This document shows positions 36,352 through 44,792 of a stretch of 64,000 nucleotides of DNA, in pieces. How positions within the stretch are numbered: position 1 is the first letter of the stretch; each line of letters opens with the position of its first letter. The DNA lies in contig JODU01000028.1 in assembly GCA_000720845.1 (NCBI GenBank), positions 1 to 64,000 on the forward strand. Reading direction: 5' to 3'. The notes under the pieces are model-generated. The model had not been told where the DNA came from. It was given only the letters and a program-made list of their open reading frames with translations, and made no database searches. A program made the translations under genes and the position numbers. Source of the stretch: Kitasatospora aureofaciens (GTDB lineage Bacteria; Actinomycetota; Actinomycetes; Streptomycetales; Streptomycetaceae).

Positions 36352-37665
36352 TCAGGCGTTCAGCGGCCGCGGCTCGGCGCCGTACGTCCCGTCACCGGCC
36401 GGGCCTCCACTCGCCGGGCCTCCACTCGCCGGGCCTCCACTCGCCGGGCCCCCACCTGCCGGGCCTCCGTCCGCGGGGCCCGCGTCCGCCGCGGGGGCGC
36501 CGCCCGACCCCCGTGCGGCGCCGATCTCGTCGAGCAGGGACCCGCACCGCTCGCAGGTCTCCCGCGCCGACGCGGACAGCTCGCCCATCCGGGTCCGCAG
36601 GTCGTCGCGGCGCTGCGGATACTCGTCCCAGAGCCGGTCCACCTCCGCCAGCAGCAGCCCCGCCTGCTCCCGCGCCACACCCACCAGCGCCGGGGCGCCC
36701 AGCCGGCGCGCGAAGTCGAAGACCTTGCCGGAGTACGGCAGCGGCAGCACCGGTACGCCGGTGAGCGCCGCGAAGATCACGAAGTGCAGACGCATGCCCA
36801 CGGCCACGTCGAGATGGCGCATGAAGCCGAGGACCTGCCCCGGGCTGTAGTCGCCGTGCAGGATGCGGCCCTGGTCCGGGGCCGTCATGTGGGACAGCAC
36901 GGCGTGCGCGTGCCGTACGTCGTGCCGCTCCATCGGCAGGAACACCACGTGCGCGTCCAGCCGTCGGACCAGGAAGTCCGCGACATCGGCGAGCAGCGCG
37001 TGGTAGCCGCCCTCGTCGAGCTTCTCGGCGGCCCGCCCCGGCTCGCGCACCGACATCCCCACCAGCCGCGCGCCGGACGGGATGCCCTCGTCGCGCATCA
37101 TCGCCTCGGTGAACGGCTCCGGGGCCAGCAGCAGCGCCGGGTCGGCGGTGACCGCGACCTCCCGCTCCAGGCCGACCTCCTCCAGCACCAGCCGCGACTC
37201 CTCGTCCCGCACCACCACGTCGTCCATCTCCGCCAGCACCGTGCGCACCGCGTCCCGGTCCTCGGCGTCGGTCAGCGGCCCGGCGCCGACGGCGTAGGCG
37301 AAGGTGGGCACGTGCCGGGTCTGCGCGGCGCGCACCAGGCGCAGATAGCGCCGCGCCTCGCCGTCGTACAGGATTCCGCCGCCGCCCAGCACGAGGAGGT
37401 CCAGGCCGGGCAGCACGTCGAGGACGTGGTTGCGGCTGACCCCCTCCCAGGGCACCACCTCGTCGGCGTCGGGGTGATGGGCACGGGTGTGCTCCGCGTT
37501 CCGGCTCAGGACGACGAGGTGCGCGTCCGGCCGCCGGGCGCGCAGACAGCTCAGCACGCAGGTCAGGATCGCCTCGTCGCCGATGTTGAAGCCGCCGTAG
37601 GAACCCAGCACGCCGATGCGCGGGCCCCGGCGGGCGGGGGGCGGATGCGAGGGCCGAAGGTTCAT
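36352..37665 (-). CDS. polysaccharide pyruvyl transferase family protein (CsaB-like)
   Basis: The 437-aa protein begins 'IGVLGSYGGFNIGDEAILTCVL', with 'DLLVLGGGGILYDGEARRYLRL', 'DVVVRDEESRLVLEEVGLEREVAVTADPALLL' and 'VAVGMRLHFVIFAALTGVPVLPLPYSGKV' (segments), the pyruvyltransferase fold that ketal-links pyruvate to surface polysaccharide. The C-terminal 45 residues are a Gly/Pro/Ala/Ser tail with (GGPAS)n encoded by a 15-bp tandem repeat. ATG 37665 gives the family start; the longer frame upstream is Arg-rich noise. Confidence 0.85.
   Translation of the reverse strand: MNLRPSHPPPARRGPRIGVLGSYGGFNIGDEAILTCVLSCLRARRPDAHLVVLSRNAEHTRAHHPDADEVVPWEGVSRNHVLDVLPGLDLLVLGGGGILYDGEARRYLRLVRAAQTRHVPTFAYAVGAGPLTDAEDRDAVRTVLAEMDDVVVRDEESRLVLEEVGLEREVAVTADPALLLAPEPFTEAMMRDEGIPSGARLVGMSVREPGRAAEKLDEGGYHALLADVADFLVRRLDAHVVFLPMERHDVRHAHAVLSHMTAPDQGRILHGDYSPGQVLGFMRHLDVAVGMRLHFVIFAALTGVPVLPLPYSGKVFDFARRLGAPALVGVAREQAGLLLAEVDRLWDEYPQRRDDLRTRMGELSASARETCERCGSLLDEIGAARGSGGAPAADAGPADGGPAGGGPASGGPASGGPASGGPAGDGTYGAEPRPLNA
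36401..36475. repeat. 15-bp tandem repeat in the pyruvyltransferase tail
   Basis: Five contiguous 15-bp units occur: three identical (GGGCCTCCACTCGCC) at 36401-36445 and two diverged copies to 36475. They encode the GGPAS pentapeptide repeats. The length being a multiple of three keeps the frame; copy number may vary between strains. Confidence 0.85.
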
Positions 37666-37814
37666 CCGGGGACTCCCGTCACGTCGGAATCGGCCGGCGC
37701 GCGCCGGTCTCGGTGCGTGGGGCCGCGCACGGTGCCGGGTTGCCTGCGCCGCATCCCGGAAACACCCTGGCCAAGAACCACCCGTACGCGACCCGATCCG
37801 CACGAGGAGCACCG

Positions 37815-38765
37815 GTGAACGTCTCCCTCAGCGTCTGGCTGCTGACCGTCGCGGGCCTGTGCGTCCTCGTCGCCGCCGACTTCTTCATCGGGCGCAAGCC
37901 GCACGACGTGTCCCTCCGGGAGGCGGGGATCTGGACGGCCGTCTGGGTGGTCCTGGCCTGCCTGTTCGGGGTGGGGCTGCTGGTGGTCGGCGGTGGCGGA
38001 CCGGGGGGCGAGTTCTTCGCCGGTTACCTCACCGAGAAGTCGCTCAGCGTCGACAACCTCTTCGTCTTCGTGCTGATCATGGCCAAGTTCGCGGTGCCCT
38101 CGCGGTACCAGCAGCGGGTGCTGATGGTCGGCGTCCTGGTGGCCCTGGTGCTGCGCGCCGCGTTCATCGCGGCCGGCGCGGCGATCATCTCCGCCTTCTC
38201 CTGGGTGTTCTACCTCTTCGGTGCGTTCCTCATCTGGACGGCCTGGAAGCTCATCCAGGACGCCCGCAAGGACGAGCACGAGCAGGAGTACGAGGAGAAC
38301 AAGCTGCTGAAGTCGATCGAGCGCCGCTTCGGCGTCGCCGACCGGTACCACGGCACCCGGCTGTGGGTGGAGCAGAACGGCAGGCGGGTCATGACCCCGA
38401 TGCTGGTCGTGATGCTCGCCATCGGGTTCACCGACATCCTGTTCGCCCTGGACTCCATCCCCGCCATCTACGGGCTGACCCAGGACCCGTACATCGTGTT
38501 CACCGCCAACGCGTTCGCCCTGATGGGCCTGCGTCAGCTGTACTTCCTCATCGGTGGCCTGCTGAAGAAGCTGGTCCACCTCTCCTACGGCCTGTCCGTC
38601 ATCCTCGGGTTCATCGGCGTCAAGCTGGTGCTGCACGCGCTGCACGAGTCGGGCGTGGACGTGCCCGAGATCGGCATCCCGTTCTCGCTGGGGTTCATCG
38701 TGCTGGTCCTCGCGGTCACCACGGCGAGCAGCCTGTGGGCCACGAGGCGGCAGGAGCGGGCCTGA
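37815..38765 (+). CDS. TerC/Alx-family integral membrane protein
   Basis: The 316-aa protein has about eight or nine membrane helices and the TerC signatures 'AGYLTEKSLSVDNLFVFVLIM' and 'IGFTDILFALDSIPAIYGLT' with acidic residues thought to bind metal, plus 'IVFTANAFALMGLRQLYFLI'. TerC/Alx proteins export manganese or metallate secreted proteins and confer tellurite tolerance in some contexts. GTG 37815 follows CGAGGAGC. I looked for a manganese (yybP-ykoY) riboswitch upstream and saw none. Confidence 0.93.
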   Translation: MNVSLSVWLLTVAGLCVLVAADFFIGRKPHDVSLREAGIWTAVWVVLACLFGVGLLVVGGGGPGGEFFAGYLTEKSLSVDNLFVFVLIMAKFAVPSRYQQRVLMVGVLVALVLRAAFIAAGAAIISAFSWVFYLFGAFLIWTAWKLIQDARKDEHEQEYEENKLLKSIERRFGVADRYHGTRLWVEQNGRRVMTPMLVVMLAIGFTDILFALDSIPAIYGLTQDPYIVFTANAFALMGLRQLYFLIGGLLKKLVHLSYGLSVILGFIGVKLVLHALHESGVDVPEIGIPFSLGFIVLVLAVTTASSLWATRRQERA

Positions 38766-38815
38766 CACCCGCTCCACCCGCTCCTGGCCGCCCGGCCGCC
38801 TGGCCGCCCGGCCGC

Positions 38816-39019
38816 TCAGCGGCCGGCGGGAGTGGGCCTGCCGCGCGAGACCACCCGGGTGCCGTGGTCGTCGACGACGCGGGCCTGGAGCGAACCGCAG
38901 GCGCACCGGGTCCACAGCGTGCCGCCCGCCCCGGTGGGGTGGGCGGACAGCACCTGGAAGGGCTTGGCACCGTCGGGCCACCCGCAGTGCGGGCAGACGA
39001 CACCGATCGTGCTGGGCAT
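38816..39019 (-). CDS. small zinc-ribbon protein
   Basis: The 67-aa protein carries CPHCGWP near the N-terminus and a second pair (RCACGS) about 28 residues later, a four-cysteine zinc-ribbon pattern, followed by a basic tail. GAGGAG precedes ATG 39019. It resembles short actinomycete zinc-ribbon proteins of unknown function. Convergent with terC. Confidence 0.7.
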   Translation of the reverse strand: MPSTIGVVCPHCGWPDGAKPFQVLSAHPTGAGGTLWTRCACGSLQARVVDDHGTRVVSRGRPTPAGR

Positions 39020-39157
39020 GGCGACTCCTCGCGTCAGTGGTACGTCGGGATGTTGGTGTGGGCGCCGGTCCCACCGTGGCGCCACTGACAGGGTGCGGCC
39101 ACGGATCCGTTCACGTCCAGGTTGACTTTACGGACTCCACCGTGAAGCGTGCACTTC

Positions 39158-40063
39158 ATGATTGACCTGCGCAGGCTGCACGTGCTGCGGGCGGTCGCCC
39201 ACTACGGCACCGTCACCGCGGCGGCCCGTGCCCTGCACTTCACCCCCTCGGCCGCCTCGCAGCAGATCCGGCAGCTCGCCCGGGACCTGGGCGTCGACCT
39301 GCTGGAGCCGCAGGGGCGCGGGGTGCGGCTCACCGCGGCGGCGGAGAGCCTGCTGGCACACGCCGACGCGATCGAGGCGCGCTGGGACGAGGCCGAACAG
39401 GATCTGCGGGCAGGGGAGGGGGCCCCGGCCGGGCCGCTGCGGGTGACGGGGTTCCCGGTGGCCGTCGCCGTCCTGCTGGCCCCCATGGCGGCGCGGCTGC
39501 GGGAGCGGCACCCCCGGCTGTCGGTGCGGATCCGGGAGGTGGAGGTGGCGGAGAGCTTCGACCTGCTCTTCGAGGGGGAGAGCGATCTGGCGGTGGTGGA
39601 GGCGACCCCGGTCAGCCCGCCGTCGGCCGACGCGCGCTTCGAGCAGCGGCCGCTCCTGGACGAGCCGTTCGACCTGGTCGTCCCCGCGGACCATCCGCTG
39701 GCCGGGCGGGAGGAGGCCGACCTCGCCGAGGCGGCCCACGAGGTCTGGATCGCGCCGATGCCGCAGAGCCCCTGCCGGACGCACATGGTGGCGGCGTGCG
39801 GTGCCGCCGGGTTCACTCCCGACGTGGTCCATCTCGCGGTGGACTGGAACGTCACGGCCCACCTGGTCGCCCACGGGCTCGGTGTCGCGCTCGTGCCCCG
39901 GCTCGCCCGGCTGACCCCCGAGCTGCCGATCGTCCGCGTGCCCTGCGCAGGCCGGCCGCACCGCAAGCTGCTGACCTGCACGCGCAGCGGTGGTCATCGC
40001 CGTGCTGCGGTCGCGGCCGCGTTGGAGGAACTGCGCACGCTGGCCGCCGCGGCGGTGGCCTGA
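39158..40063 (+). CDS. LysR-family regulator
   Basis: The 301-aa protein starts MIDLRRLHVLRAVAHYGTVTAAARALHFTPSAASQQI (first part of a LysR winged helix) and has 'GPLRVTGFPVAVAVLLAPMA' opening the co-inducer domain and 'VAHGLGVALVPRLA' near the C-terminus, typical of the actinomycete subgroup. No target diverges from it closely; the zinc-ribbon gene is transcribed away at 39019. Start at ATG 39158 rather than GTG 39149. Confidence 0.9.
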   Translation: MIDLRRLHVLRAVAHYGTVTAAARALHFTPSAASQQIRQLARDLGVDLLEPQGRGVRLTAAAESLLAHADAIEARWDEAEQDLRAGEGAPAGPLRVTGFPVAVAVLLAPMAARLRERHPRLSVRIREVEVAESFDLLFEGESDLAVVEATPVSPPSADARFEQRPLLDEPFDLVVPADHPLAGREEADLAEAAHEVWIAPMPQSPCRTHMVAACGAAGFTPDVVHLAVDWNVTAHLVAHGLGVALVPRLARLTPELPIVRVPCAGRPHRKLLTCTRSGGHRRAAVAAALEELRTLAAAAVA

Positions 40064-40070
40064 CACACGG

Positions 40071-40102
40071 CGGGACCGGAGCTCGGCGGAGCTCCGGTCC
40101 CG
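40071..40102. terminator. strong bidirectional terminator
   Basis: A perfect 14-bp stem (40071-40084 with 40089-40102) and 4-nt loop GGCG separates the convergent LysR and FMN reductase genes. Confidence 0.8.
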
Positions 40103-40122
40103 CAGGTGTGCCGGTGCGCCGG

Positions 40123-40686
40123 TCAGGCGGCGACGGCCTCGTCCGCGTGGCCGTGCAGCCGGGCGACGACCTCGGTCAGCTGGGCGGCGACCTCGGCGTC
40201 GTCGGCCGGGTGGGTCTCGGCGAAGCGGGTCACCGAGCCGGGGATGGCCAGCTTGATGTCCTCGATCACCTTGCCGCCGGCGATGCCCACGGCCTTGCGG
40301 GCCTCGTCCTGCGCCCACACGCCGCCGTACTGGCCGAAGGCGGTGCCGACCACGGCGACGGGCTTGCCGGTGAAGGCGCCGGCGCCGTAGGGGCGGGACA
40401 GCCAGTCGATGGCGTTCTTCAGGACGGCCGGGATGGTGCCGTTGTACTCGGGCGAGAAGAGCAGGAAGGCCTGCGCGCCCTGGGCGGCCTCGCGCAGCTT
40501 CGCGGCGGCGGCCGGGACGCTGCCCTCGACGTCGATGTCCTCGTTGTAGAAGGGGATGTCGGCGAGCCCCTCGAACAGCTGCACCTCGGCGCCCTCCGGC
40601 GCGAACTTGACGGCCGCCTCGGCGAGCTGGCGGTTGTGCGAACCGGCGCGAAGGCTGCCGACGAGCGCAAGGATGCGGACAGACAT
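40123..40686 (-). CDS. NADPH-dependent FMN reductase
   Basis: The 187-aa flavodoxin-fold protein has 'ILALVGSLRAGSHNRQLAEAA' (phosphate loop), 'DIPFYNEDID', and 'FLLFSPEYNGTIPAVLKNAIDWLSRP', the SsuE/chromate-reductase-like signature with the conserved SPEYNG-(T/S)-P motif. It reduces FMN or quinones with NAD(P)H. It diverges from a TetR gene across a region with two strong palindromes, so it is the likely repressed target. Confidence 0.93.
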   Translation of the reverse strand: MSVRILALVGSLRAGSHNRQLAEAAVKFAPEGAEVQLFEGLADIPFYNEDIDVEGSVPAAAAKLREAAQGAQAFLLFSPEYNGTIPAVLKNAIDWLSRPYGAGAFTGKPVAVVGTAFGQYGGVWAQDEARKAVGIAGGKVIEDIKLAIPGSVTRFAETHPADDAEVAAQLTEVVARLHGHADEAVAA

Positions 40687-40746
40687 GAGTACTCCCACTG
40701 CTGAACAAGGGTTGGCAGGCGGACCGACACACTGCCGTGACGATCC

Positions 40747-40793
40747 GGACCGAGGTCCGTTTAATTTCTAACATCCCAAACGGACCGCGGTCC
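40747..40793. promoter_or_regulatory. two TetR-type operators between FMN reductase and tetR
   Basis: GGACCGAGGTCC (40747-40758) and the perfect palindrome GGACCGCGGTCC (40782-40793) differ at one position and are spaced 35 bp centre to centre, inside an AT-rich core. Each is flanked by matching bases: CGGACC...GGTCCGTTT and AAACGGACC...GGTCC. This is a textbook arrangement for a TetR repressor controlling both divergent genes. A possible -10 (TACGCT, 40813-40818) lies 6 bp before the tetR ATG. Confidence 0.8.
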
Positions 40794-40824
40794 AGTTTTC
40801 TTCCCGATGCTTTACGCTGGCTTC

Positions 40825-41529
40825 ATGTCCGCCGCCCCGCCGCGCTTCCCGCAGCCCCAGGAGAACGCCGGTCCGCCCGAGCTGCTGCAACTCGGCACCG
40901 GGACCGACGAGGACGAGCCCTGCCTGCGGGCCGACGCCGCCCGCAACCGCGCCCGGCTCCTGGAGGCCGCCGAGCGGCTGGTCGCCGAGCACGGGGCCGG
41001 CGCCCTCACCATGGAGGCGGTGGCCGCCGCGGCCAGCGTGGGCAAGGGCACGGTCTTCCGCCGCTTCGGCGACCGCACCGGGCTGCTCGCGGCGCTGCTC
41101 GACCACTCCGAGCGGAAGTTCCAGGCCGCGCTCCTGACCGGCCCGCCACCCCTCGGCCCCGGCGCGCCCCCGGTCGAGCGGCTGCGGGCCTTCGGCTGCG
41201 CGCTGCTGCGCCGCTCCATCGACGAACTCGACCTGCTCCTGGCCGGGGAACCGAGCGCCGAACGCCGCCACACCTTCCCGCCACGCCGTTTCCTGCGCCA
41301 TCACGTGGCGCTGCTGCTGAGGGAGGCCGTGCCGGACGCCGACAGCGAACTCCTCTCGCACACCCTCATGGCGTACCTCGACGCCGCCCTGATCCACCAC
41401 CTCACCCAGCAGTGCGGGCTGCCCGCCGAACGCGTGCGGGCGGGCTGGCTCGACCTGGTCGCGCGGGTCACCCGCACCGACACCCCGGCCCCCGGGACGC
41501 AACCCCCGGCCCCCGCACCGCCGGCCTGA
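40825..41529 (+). CDS. TetR-family regulator
   Basis: The 234-aa protein has a 40-residue N-terminal extension then the TetR HTH: 'ARLLEAAERLVAEHGAGALTMEAVAAAASVGKGTVFRRFGDRTGLL' (in parts), and a helical ligand domain ending in a Pro-rich tail. ATG 40825 lies just after a -10-like element, so the mRNA may be leaderless; ATG 40807 is an alternative. It probably represses the divergent FMN reductase gene and itself through the two palindromes. Confidence 0.87.
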   Translation: MSAAPPRFPQPQENAGPPELLQLGTGTDEDEPCLRADAARNRARLLEAAERLVAEHGAGALTMEAVAAAASVGKGTVFRRFGDRTGLLAALLDHSERKFQAALLTGPPPLGPGAPPVERLRAFGCALLRRSIDELDLLLAGEPSAERRHTFPPRRFLRHHVALLLREAVPDADSELLSHTLMAYLDAALIHHLTQQCGLPAERVRAGWLDLVARVTRTDTPAPGTQPPAPAPPA

Positions 41530-41601
41530 ACTCGGTCCGCGGCGGCCGAAGTTGCCCCGCCCGCCGACCCGCGCCCGGCTTCTGCCAGGATGCCGTACGT
41601 C

Positions 41602-42636
41602 ATGGTGCAGATACCGAATCAGCCGCCCCCCGACCCCTCCGCACCGCGCTCCGCCCCCACGAGCGCCGATGTGGCCCGCCTGGCCGGCGTCTCGCGCGCG
41701 ACCGTCTCCTACGTCCTCAACAACGCCGACGCCGTACGGATCAGCGAACCCACCCGCCGCCGCGTCCGCGAGGCCGCCCGGGAACTCGGCTACGTCCCGC
41801 ACGCCGCGGCCCGCTCACTGCGCGCCGGACACAGCCGCATGGTCCTGATGCCGGCGCCGTCCTTCCCCGCCGGCCCGCTCTACAACCGCTTCCTCACCGA
41901 ACTCCAGTGGGCGCTGGGCCGCCTCGACTACACAGTCGTGCAGCACGGCACCGTCGGCGTCCACGGCGACGAGGCCGCCCGTGCCTGGGCCGAACTGCGC
42001 CCGGTCGCCGTCCTGGTACCCGGCTCCGGCCTCGGCCCGCAGGGGGTGGAGGTCCTCAAACGCTCCGGCGCCCGGGCAGTCCTCACCCTCGGCCCCGAGG
42101 CCGTCGACGGAGCACACGCCCTCCTCACCGACCAGGAGGGGGTGGGCCGCAGCGCCACCCGCCACCTCTACGACCGCGGACGCCGCAGGATCGGCGTCGT
42201 CGTGCCCGCGGAGGGCGGCCTCGACGTCTTCTCGGCACCGCGCCTCGCCGGCGCCCGCGGGGCCGTGTCCGGCACCGACGCCACCGTCACCGAACTGCCC
42301 CTCGCCTACGACGAACGGGACGCCGCCCGCCTCGCGGCGCGCTGGCGTCCCCTGGGACTCGACGCGGTGTACGCGTACAACGACGAGTACGCGATGCTGC
42401 TGATGCGGGCCCTTCAGGACGAGGGCCTCGACATCCCCGGCGACGCCGCCGTGATCGGCGCCGACGACCTGATGCTGGGCCGGCTGCTGCGGCCCCGGCT
42501 CAGCACCGTCCACCTGGATCTGCCCGCCGGCCGCGACCTGGCGGCACTCGTCGACCGGGCGGTGCACGACCCCGGCGCCGCGCCCGAGCGCCACAAGGTG
42601 CTGGGCGCGAGGGTGGTGCACCGGGAGTCGAGCTGA
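41602..42636 (+). CDS. LacI-family regulator
   Basis: The roughly 344-aa protein has the LacI HTH and hinge 'TSADVARLAGVSRATVSYVLNNADAVRISEPTRRRVREAARELGYVPHAAARSLR' (in parts, residues about 20-75) and a periplasmic-binding-like core ('YNRFLTELQWALGRL', 'VIGADDLMLGRLLRPRLSTV'). The usual first-lobe loops are shortened. No sugar genes are adjacent, so its regulon is unclear. Start at ATG 41602 is favoured by AGGA upstream; ATG 41590 is possible. Confidence 0.87.
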   Translation: MVQIPNQPPPDPSAPRSAPTSADVARLAGVSRATVSYVLNNADAVRISEPTRRRVREAARELGYVPHAAARSLRAGHSRMVLMPAPSFPAGPLYNRFLTELQWALGRLDYTVVQHGTVGVHGDEAARAWAELRPVAVLVPGSGLGPQGVEVLKRSGARAVLTLGPEAVDGAHALLTDQEGVGRSATRHLYDRGRRRIGVVVPAEGGLDVFSAPRLAGARGAVSGTDATVTELPLAYDERDAARLAARWRPLGLDAVYAYNDEYAMLLMRALQDEGLDIPGDAAVIGADDLMLGRLLRPRLSTVHLDLPAGRDLAALVDRAVHDPGAAPERHKVLGARVVHRESS

Positions 42637-42655
42637 CCGGCGGCCGGTCCGCCCG

Positions 42656-43051
42656 CTACCGGCCTTCCTCGCCGTTCTGCCCGGCCTGCGCCTGCTGCTC
42701 GGCGACCGCCTTGCGGACCTCGTCCATGTCCAGCTTCCGGGCCTGACCGATCACGTCGGTGAGGGCCTCCTCCGGCAGCGCGCCCGGCTGCGCGAACACG
42801 GCCACCTGGTCCCGCACGATCATCAGCGTCGGAATCGACTGGATGCCGAAGGCCTGCGCCAGCTCGGGCTGCGCCTCGGTGTCCACCTTGCCGAACACCA
42901 GGTCCGGGTTGGCCTCCGCCGCCTTCTCGTAGACCGGGGCGAACTGACGGCACGGACCGCACCAGGACGCCCAGAAGTCGATCAGCACGAACTCGTTGTC
43001 CGTGACCGTCTGGTCGAAGTTCTCCTTGGTGAGTTCCACGGTGCTGGTCAT
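42656..43051 (-). CDS. trxA: thioredoxin
   Basis: The 131-aa protein has the thioredoxin fold with WCGPC at residues 30-34, 'FVLIDFWASW', 'LVFGKVDTEAQPELAQAFGIQSIPTLM' including the cis-proline, and a charged Gln/Glu-rich C-terminal extension of about 20 residues beyond the usual 108. It reduces protein disulfides. It diverges from a flavoprotein disulfide reductase 121 bp away, a plausible redox partner or co-regulated gene. Symbol reflects family only. Confidence 0.93.
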   Translation of the reverse strand: MTSTVELTKENFDQTVTDNEFVLIDFWASWCGPCRQFAPVYEKAAEANPDLVFGKVDTEAQPELAQAFGIQSIPTLMIVRDQVAVFAQPGALPEEALTDVIGQARKLDMDEVRKAVAEQQAQAGQNGEEGR

Positions 43052-43171
43052 GAGGTGATCCCTCTTCCTGGGTTCGGGGGAGAAGCCGTCGGCACAACAC
43101 TGCCGACCTGGTGGGTATTCCGCGCGCGTACCCATGTGGCCACCTCGCACACCACCCACCAGACTGACCCC

Positions 43172-44605
43172 ATGACGCAATCGGATTCCCTCACGTACGA
43201 CGTCGTGGTGATCGGCGCGGGACCCGTCGGCGAGAACGTCGCCGACCGCACCCGCGCGGCCGGGCTGTCCACCGCGATCGTGGAGAGCGAACTGGTCGGC
43301 GGCGAGTGCTCCTACTGGGCCTGCATGCCCAGCAAGGCCCTGCTGCGCCCGGTCATCGCCCGCGCGGACGCCCGCCGCCTGCCCGGCCTCGCCCAGTCCG
43401 TCCAGGACCCCCTCGACGCGCAGGCCGTCCTCGCCCGCCGCGACGAGTTCACCTCGCACTGGAAGGACGACGGCCAGGTCCAGTGGGTCGAGGGCATCGG
43501 CGCCGACCTGTACCGCGGCCAGGGGCGGCTCGCCGGACCGCGCACCGTGGAGGTGGCCGGGTCCGACGGCAGCCGCCGGAGCCTGACCGCCCGGCACGCC
43601 GTCGCCGTCTGCACCGGCAGCGCCGCCGCCCTGCCCCCGCTGCCGGGACTCGCCGAGGTGCGCCCCTGGACCAGTCGCGAGGCCACGAGCGCCAAGAGCG
43701 CGCCCGGCCGGCTGATCGTCGTCGGCGGCGGAGTCGTCGCCGTGGAGATGGCCACCGCCTGGCAGGCCCTCGGCTCCCGGGTCACGATGCTGGTGCGCGG
43801 CGACGGCGGCCTGCTCGCGCGGATGGAGCCCTTCGCCGGGGAACTGGTCGCCGAGGCGCTCACCGAGGCCGGGGTGGACATCCGCACCGGCGTCTCGGTC
43901 GAGTCCGTCACCCGCGAGAACGGCACCGTCGTCGCCGTCACCGACACCGGCGACCGCCTGGAGGCCGACGAGATCCTCTTCGCCACCGGCCGGACGCCGC
44001 GCACCGGCGACATCGGCCTGGAGACCGTCGGTCTGGAGCCCGGCTCCTGGCTGCCGGTCGACGACAGCCTCCGGGTGGAGGGCCACGACTGGCTCTACGC
44101 CGTCGGCGACGTCAACCACCGCGCCCTCCTCACCCACCAGGGCAAGTACCAGGCACGCATCGCGGGCGCCGCCATCGCCGCCCGCGCCTCCGGCGTACCG
44201 ATCCTGGAGTCCGACCCGTGGGGCGCCCACGCGGCGACCGCCGACCACCACGCCGTTCCCCAGGTGGTCTTCACCGACCCCGAGGCGGCGTCCGTCGGCC
44301 TGAGCCTGGCCGAGGCCGAGCAGGCCGGCCACCGCGTGCGCGCGGTCGACGTCGACATCGCGGTGGCGGGATCGAGCCTGTACGGCGACGGCTACAAGGG
44401 CCGGGCCCGCATGGTGGTCGACCTGGAGGACGAGATCGTCCGCGGCGTCACCTTCGTCGGCCCCGGCGTCGGCGAGCTGATCCACTCCGCGACCGTGGTC
44501 GTCGCCGGCCGGGTACCGGTCAGCCGCCTGTGGCACGCGGTCCCGTCGTACCCGACGATCAGCGAGGTGTGGCTGAGGCTGCTGGAGGCGTACCGGGACA
44601 ACTGA
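43172..44605 (+). CDS. FAD/NAD(P) pyridine nucleotide-disulfide oxidoreductase
   Basis: The 477-aa protein has the FAD fold 'VVVIGAGPVGENVADRTRAAG', a redox-active pair Cys46-X4-Cys51 in 'GGECSYWACMPSKAL', an NAD(P) fold 'LIVVGGGVVAVEMATAWQALGS', 'LYAVGDVNHRALLTHQGKYQ' and a C-terminal dimerisation domain. It resembles mercuric reductase and lipoamide dehydrogenase, but the catalytic HPT-x-SE is YPTISE (Tyr460), so the usual general-base His is missing. The substrate is unknown. Divergent from thioredoxin. Confidence 0.9.
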   Translation: MTQSDSLTYDVVVIGAGPVGENVADRTRAAGLSTAIVESELVGGECSYWACMPSKALLRPVIARADARRLPGLAQSVQDPLDAQAVLARRDEFTSHWKDDGQVQWVEGIGADLYRGQGRLAGPRTVEVAGSDGSRRSLTARHAVAVCTGSAAALPPLPGLAEVRPWTSREATSAKSAPGRLIVVGGGVVAVEMATAWQALGSRVTMLVRGDGGLLARMEPFAGELVAEALTEAGVDIRTGVSVESVTRENGTVVAVTDTGDRLEADEILFATGRTPRTGDIGLETVGLEPGSWLPVDDSLRVEGHDWLYAVGDVNHRALLTHQGKYQARIAGAAIAARASGVPILESDPWGAHAATADHHAVPQVVFTDPEAASVGLSLAEAEQAGHRVRAVDVDIAVAGSSLYGDGYKGRARMVVDLEDEIVRGVTFVGPGVGELIHSATVVVAGRVPVSRLWHAVPSYPTISEVWLRLLEAYRDN

Positions 44606-44660
44606 CCCGCCGCGCCGCGCCGGCCCGGAACCGGCGGCGGGCGCCGGTGGGCTGGTTCCG

Positions 44661-44757
44661 GTGGCCGGTGCGGGAGGTCGGTGCCGGTGGCGGGTCCTGG
44701 CAGGCGGTCCCGCGGCCGGTGCGGGCTGGCGGTGCTGGTGGGCGGTCCCGTGACCGG
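44661..44757. repeat. imperfect GC-rich tandem duplication
   Basis: Two imperfect copies of a roughly 50-bp unit, each containing GGCCGGTGCGGG (44663-44674 and 44714-44725) and ending near GGCGGTCCCG, fill the gap between the convergent disulfide reductase and deformylase genes. The stretch is dominated by GGT and CCG steps and is otherwise empty. Confidence 0.45.
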
Positions 44758-44792
44758 TCCAGGTAGTCGGGCAGGCACGTCGCGGGGGTCGG

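Noticed and set aside
37666..37814. Possible manganese riboswitch before the TerC gene
   Set aside because: I found none of the conserved yybP-ykoY core bases; the region is only a short divergent promoter gap.
40787..40793. Restriction-site-like core of the TetR operator considered as chance palindrome
   Set aside because: Rejected as chance because a second near-identical 12-bp copy occurs 35 bp away with mirrored flanks; kept as an operator instead.
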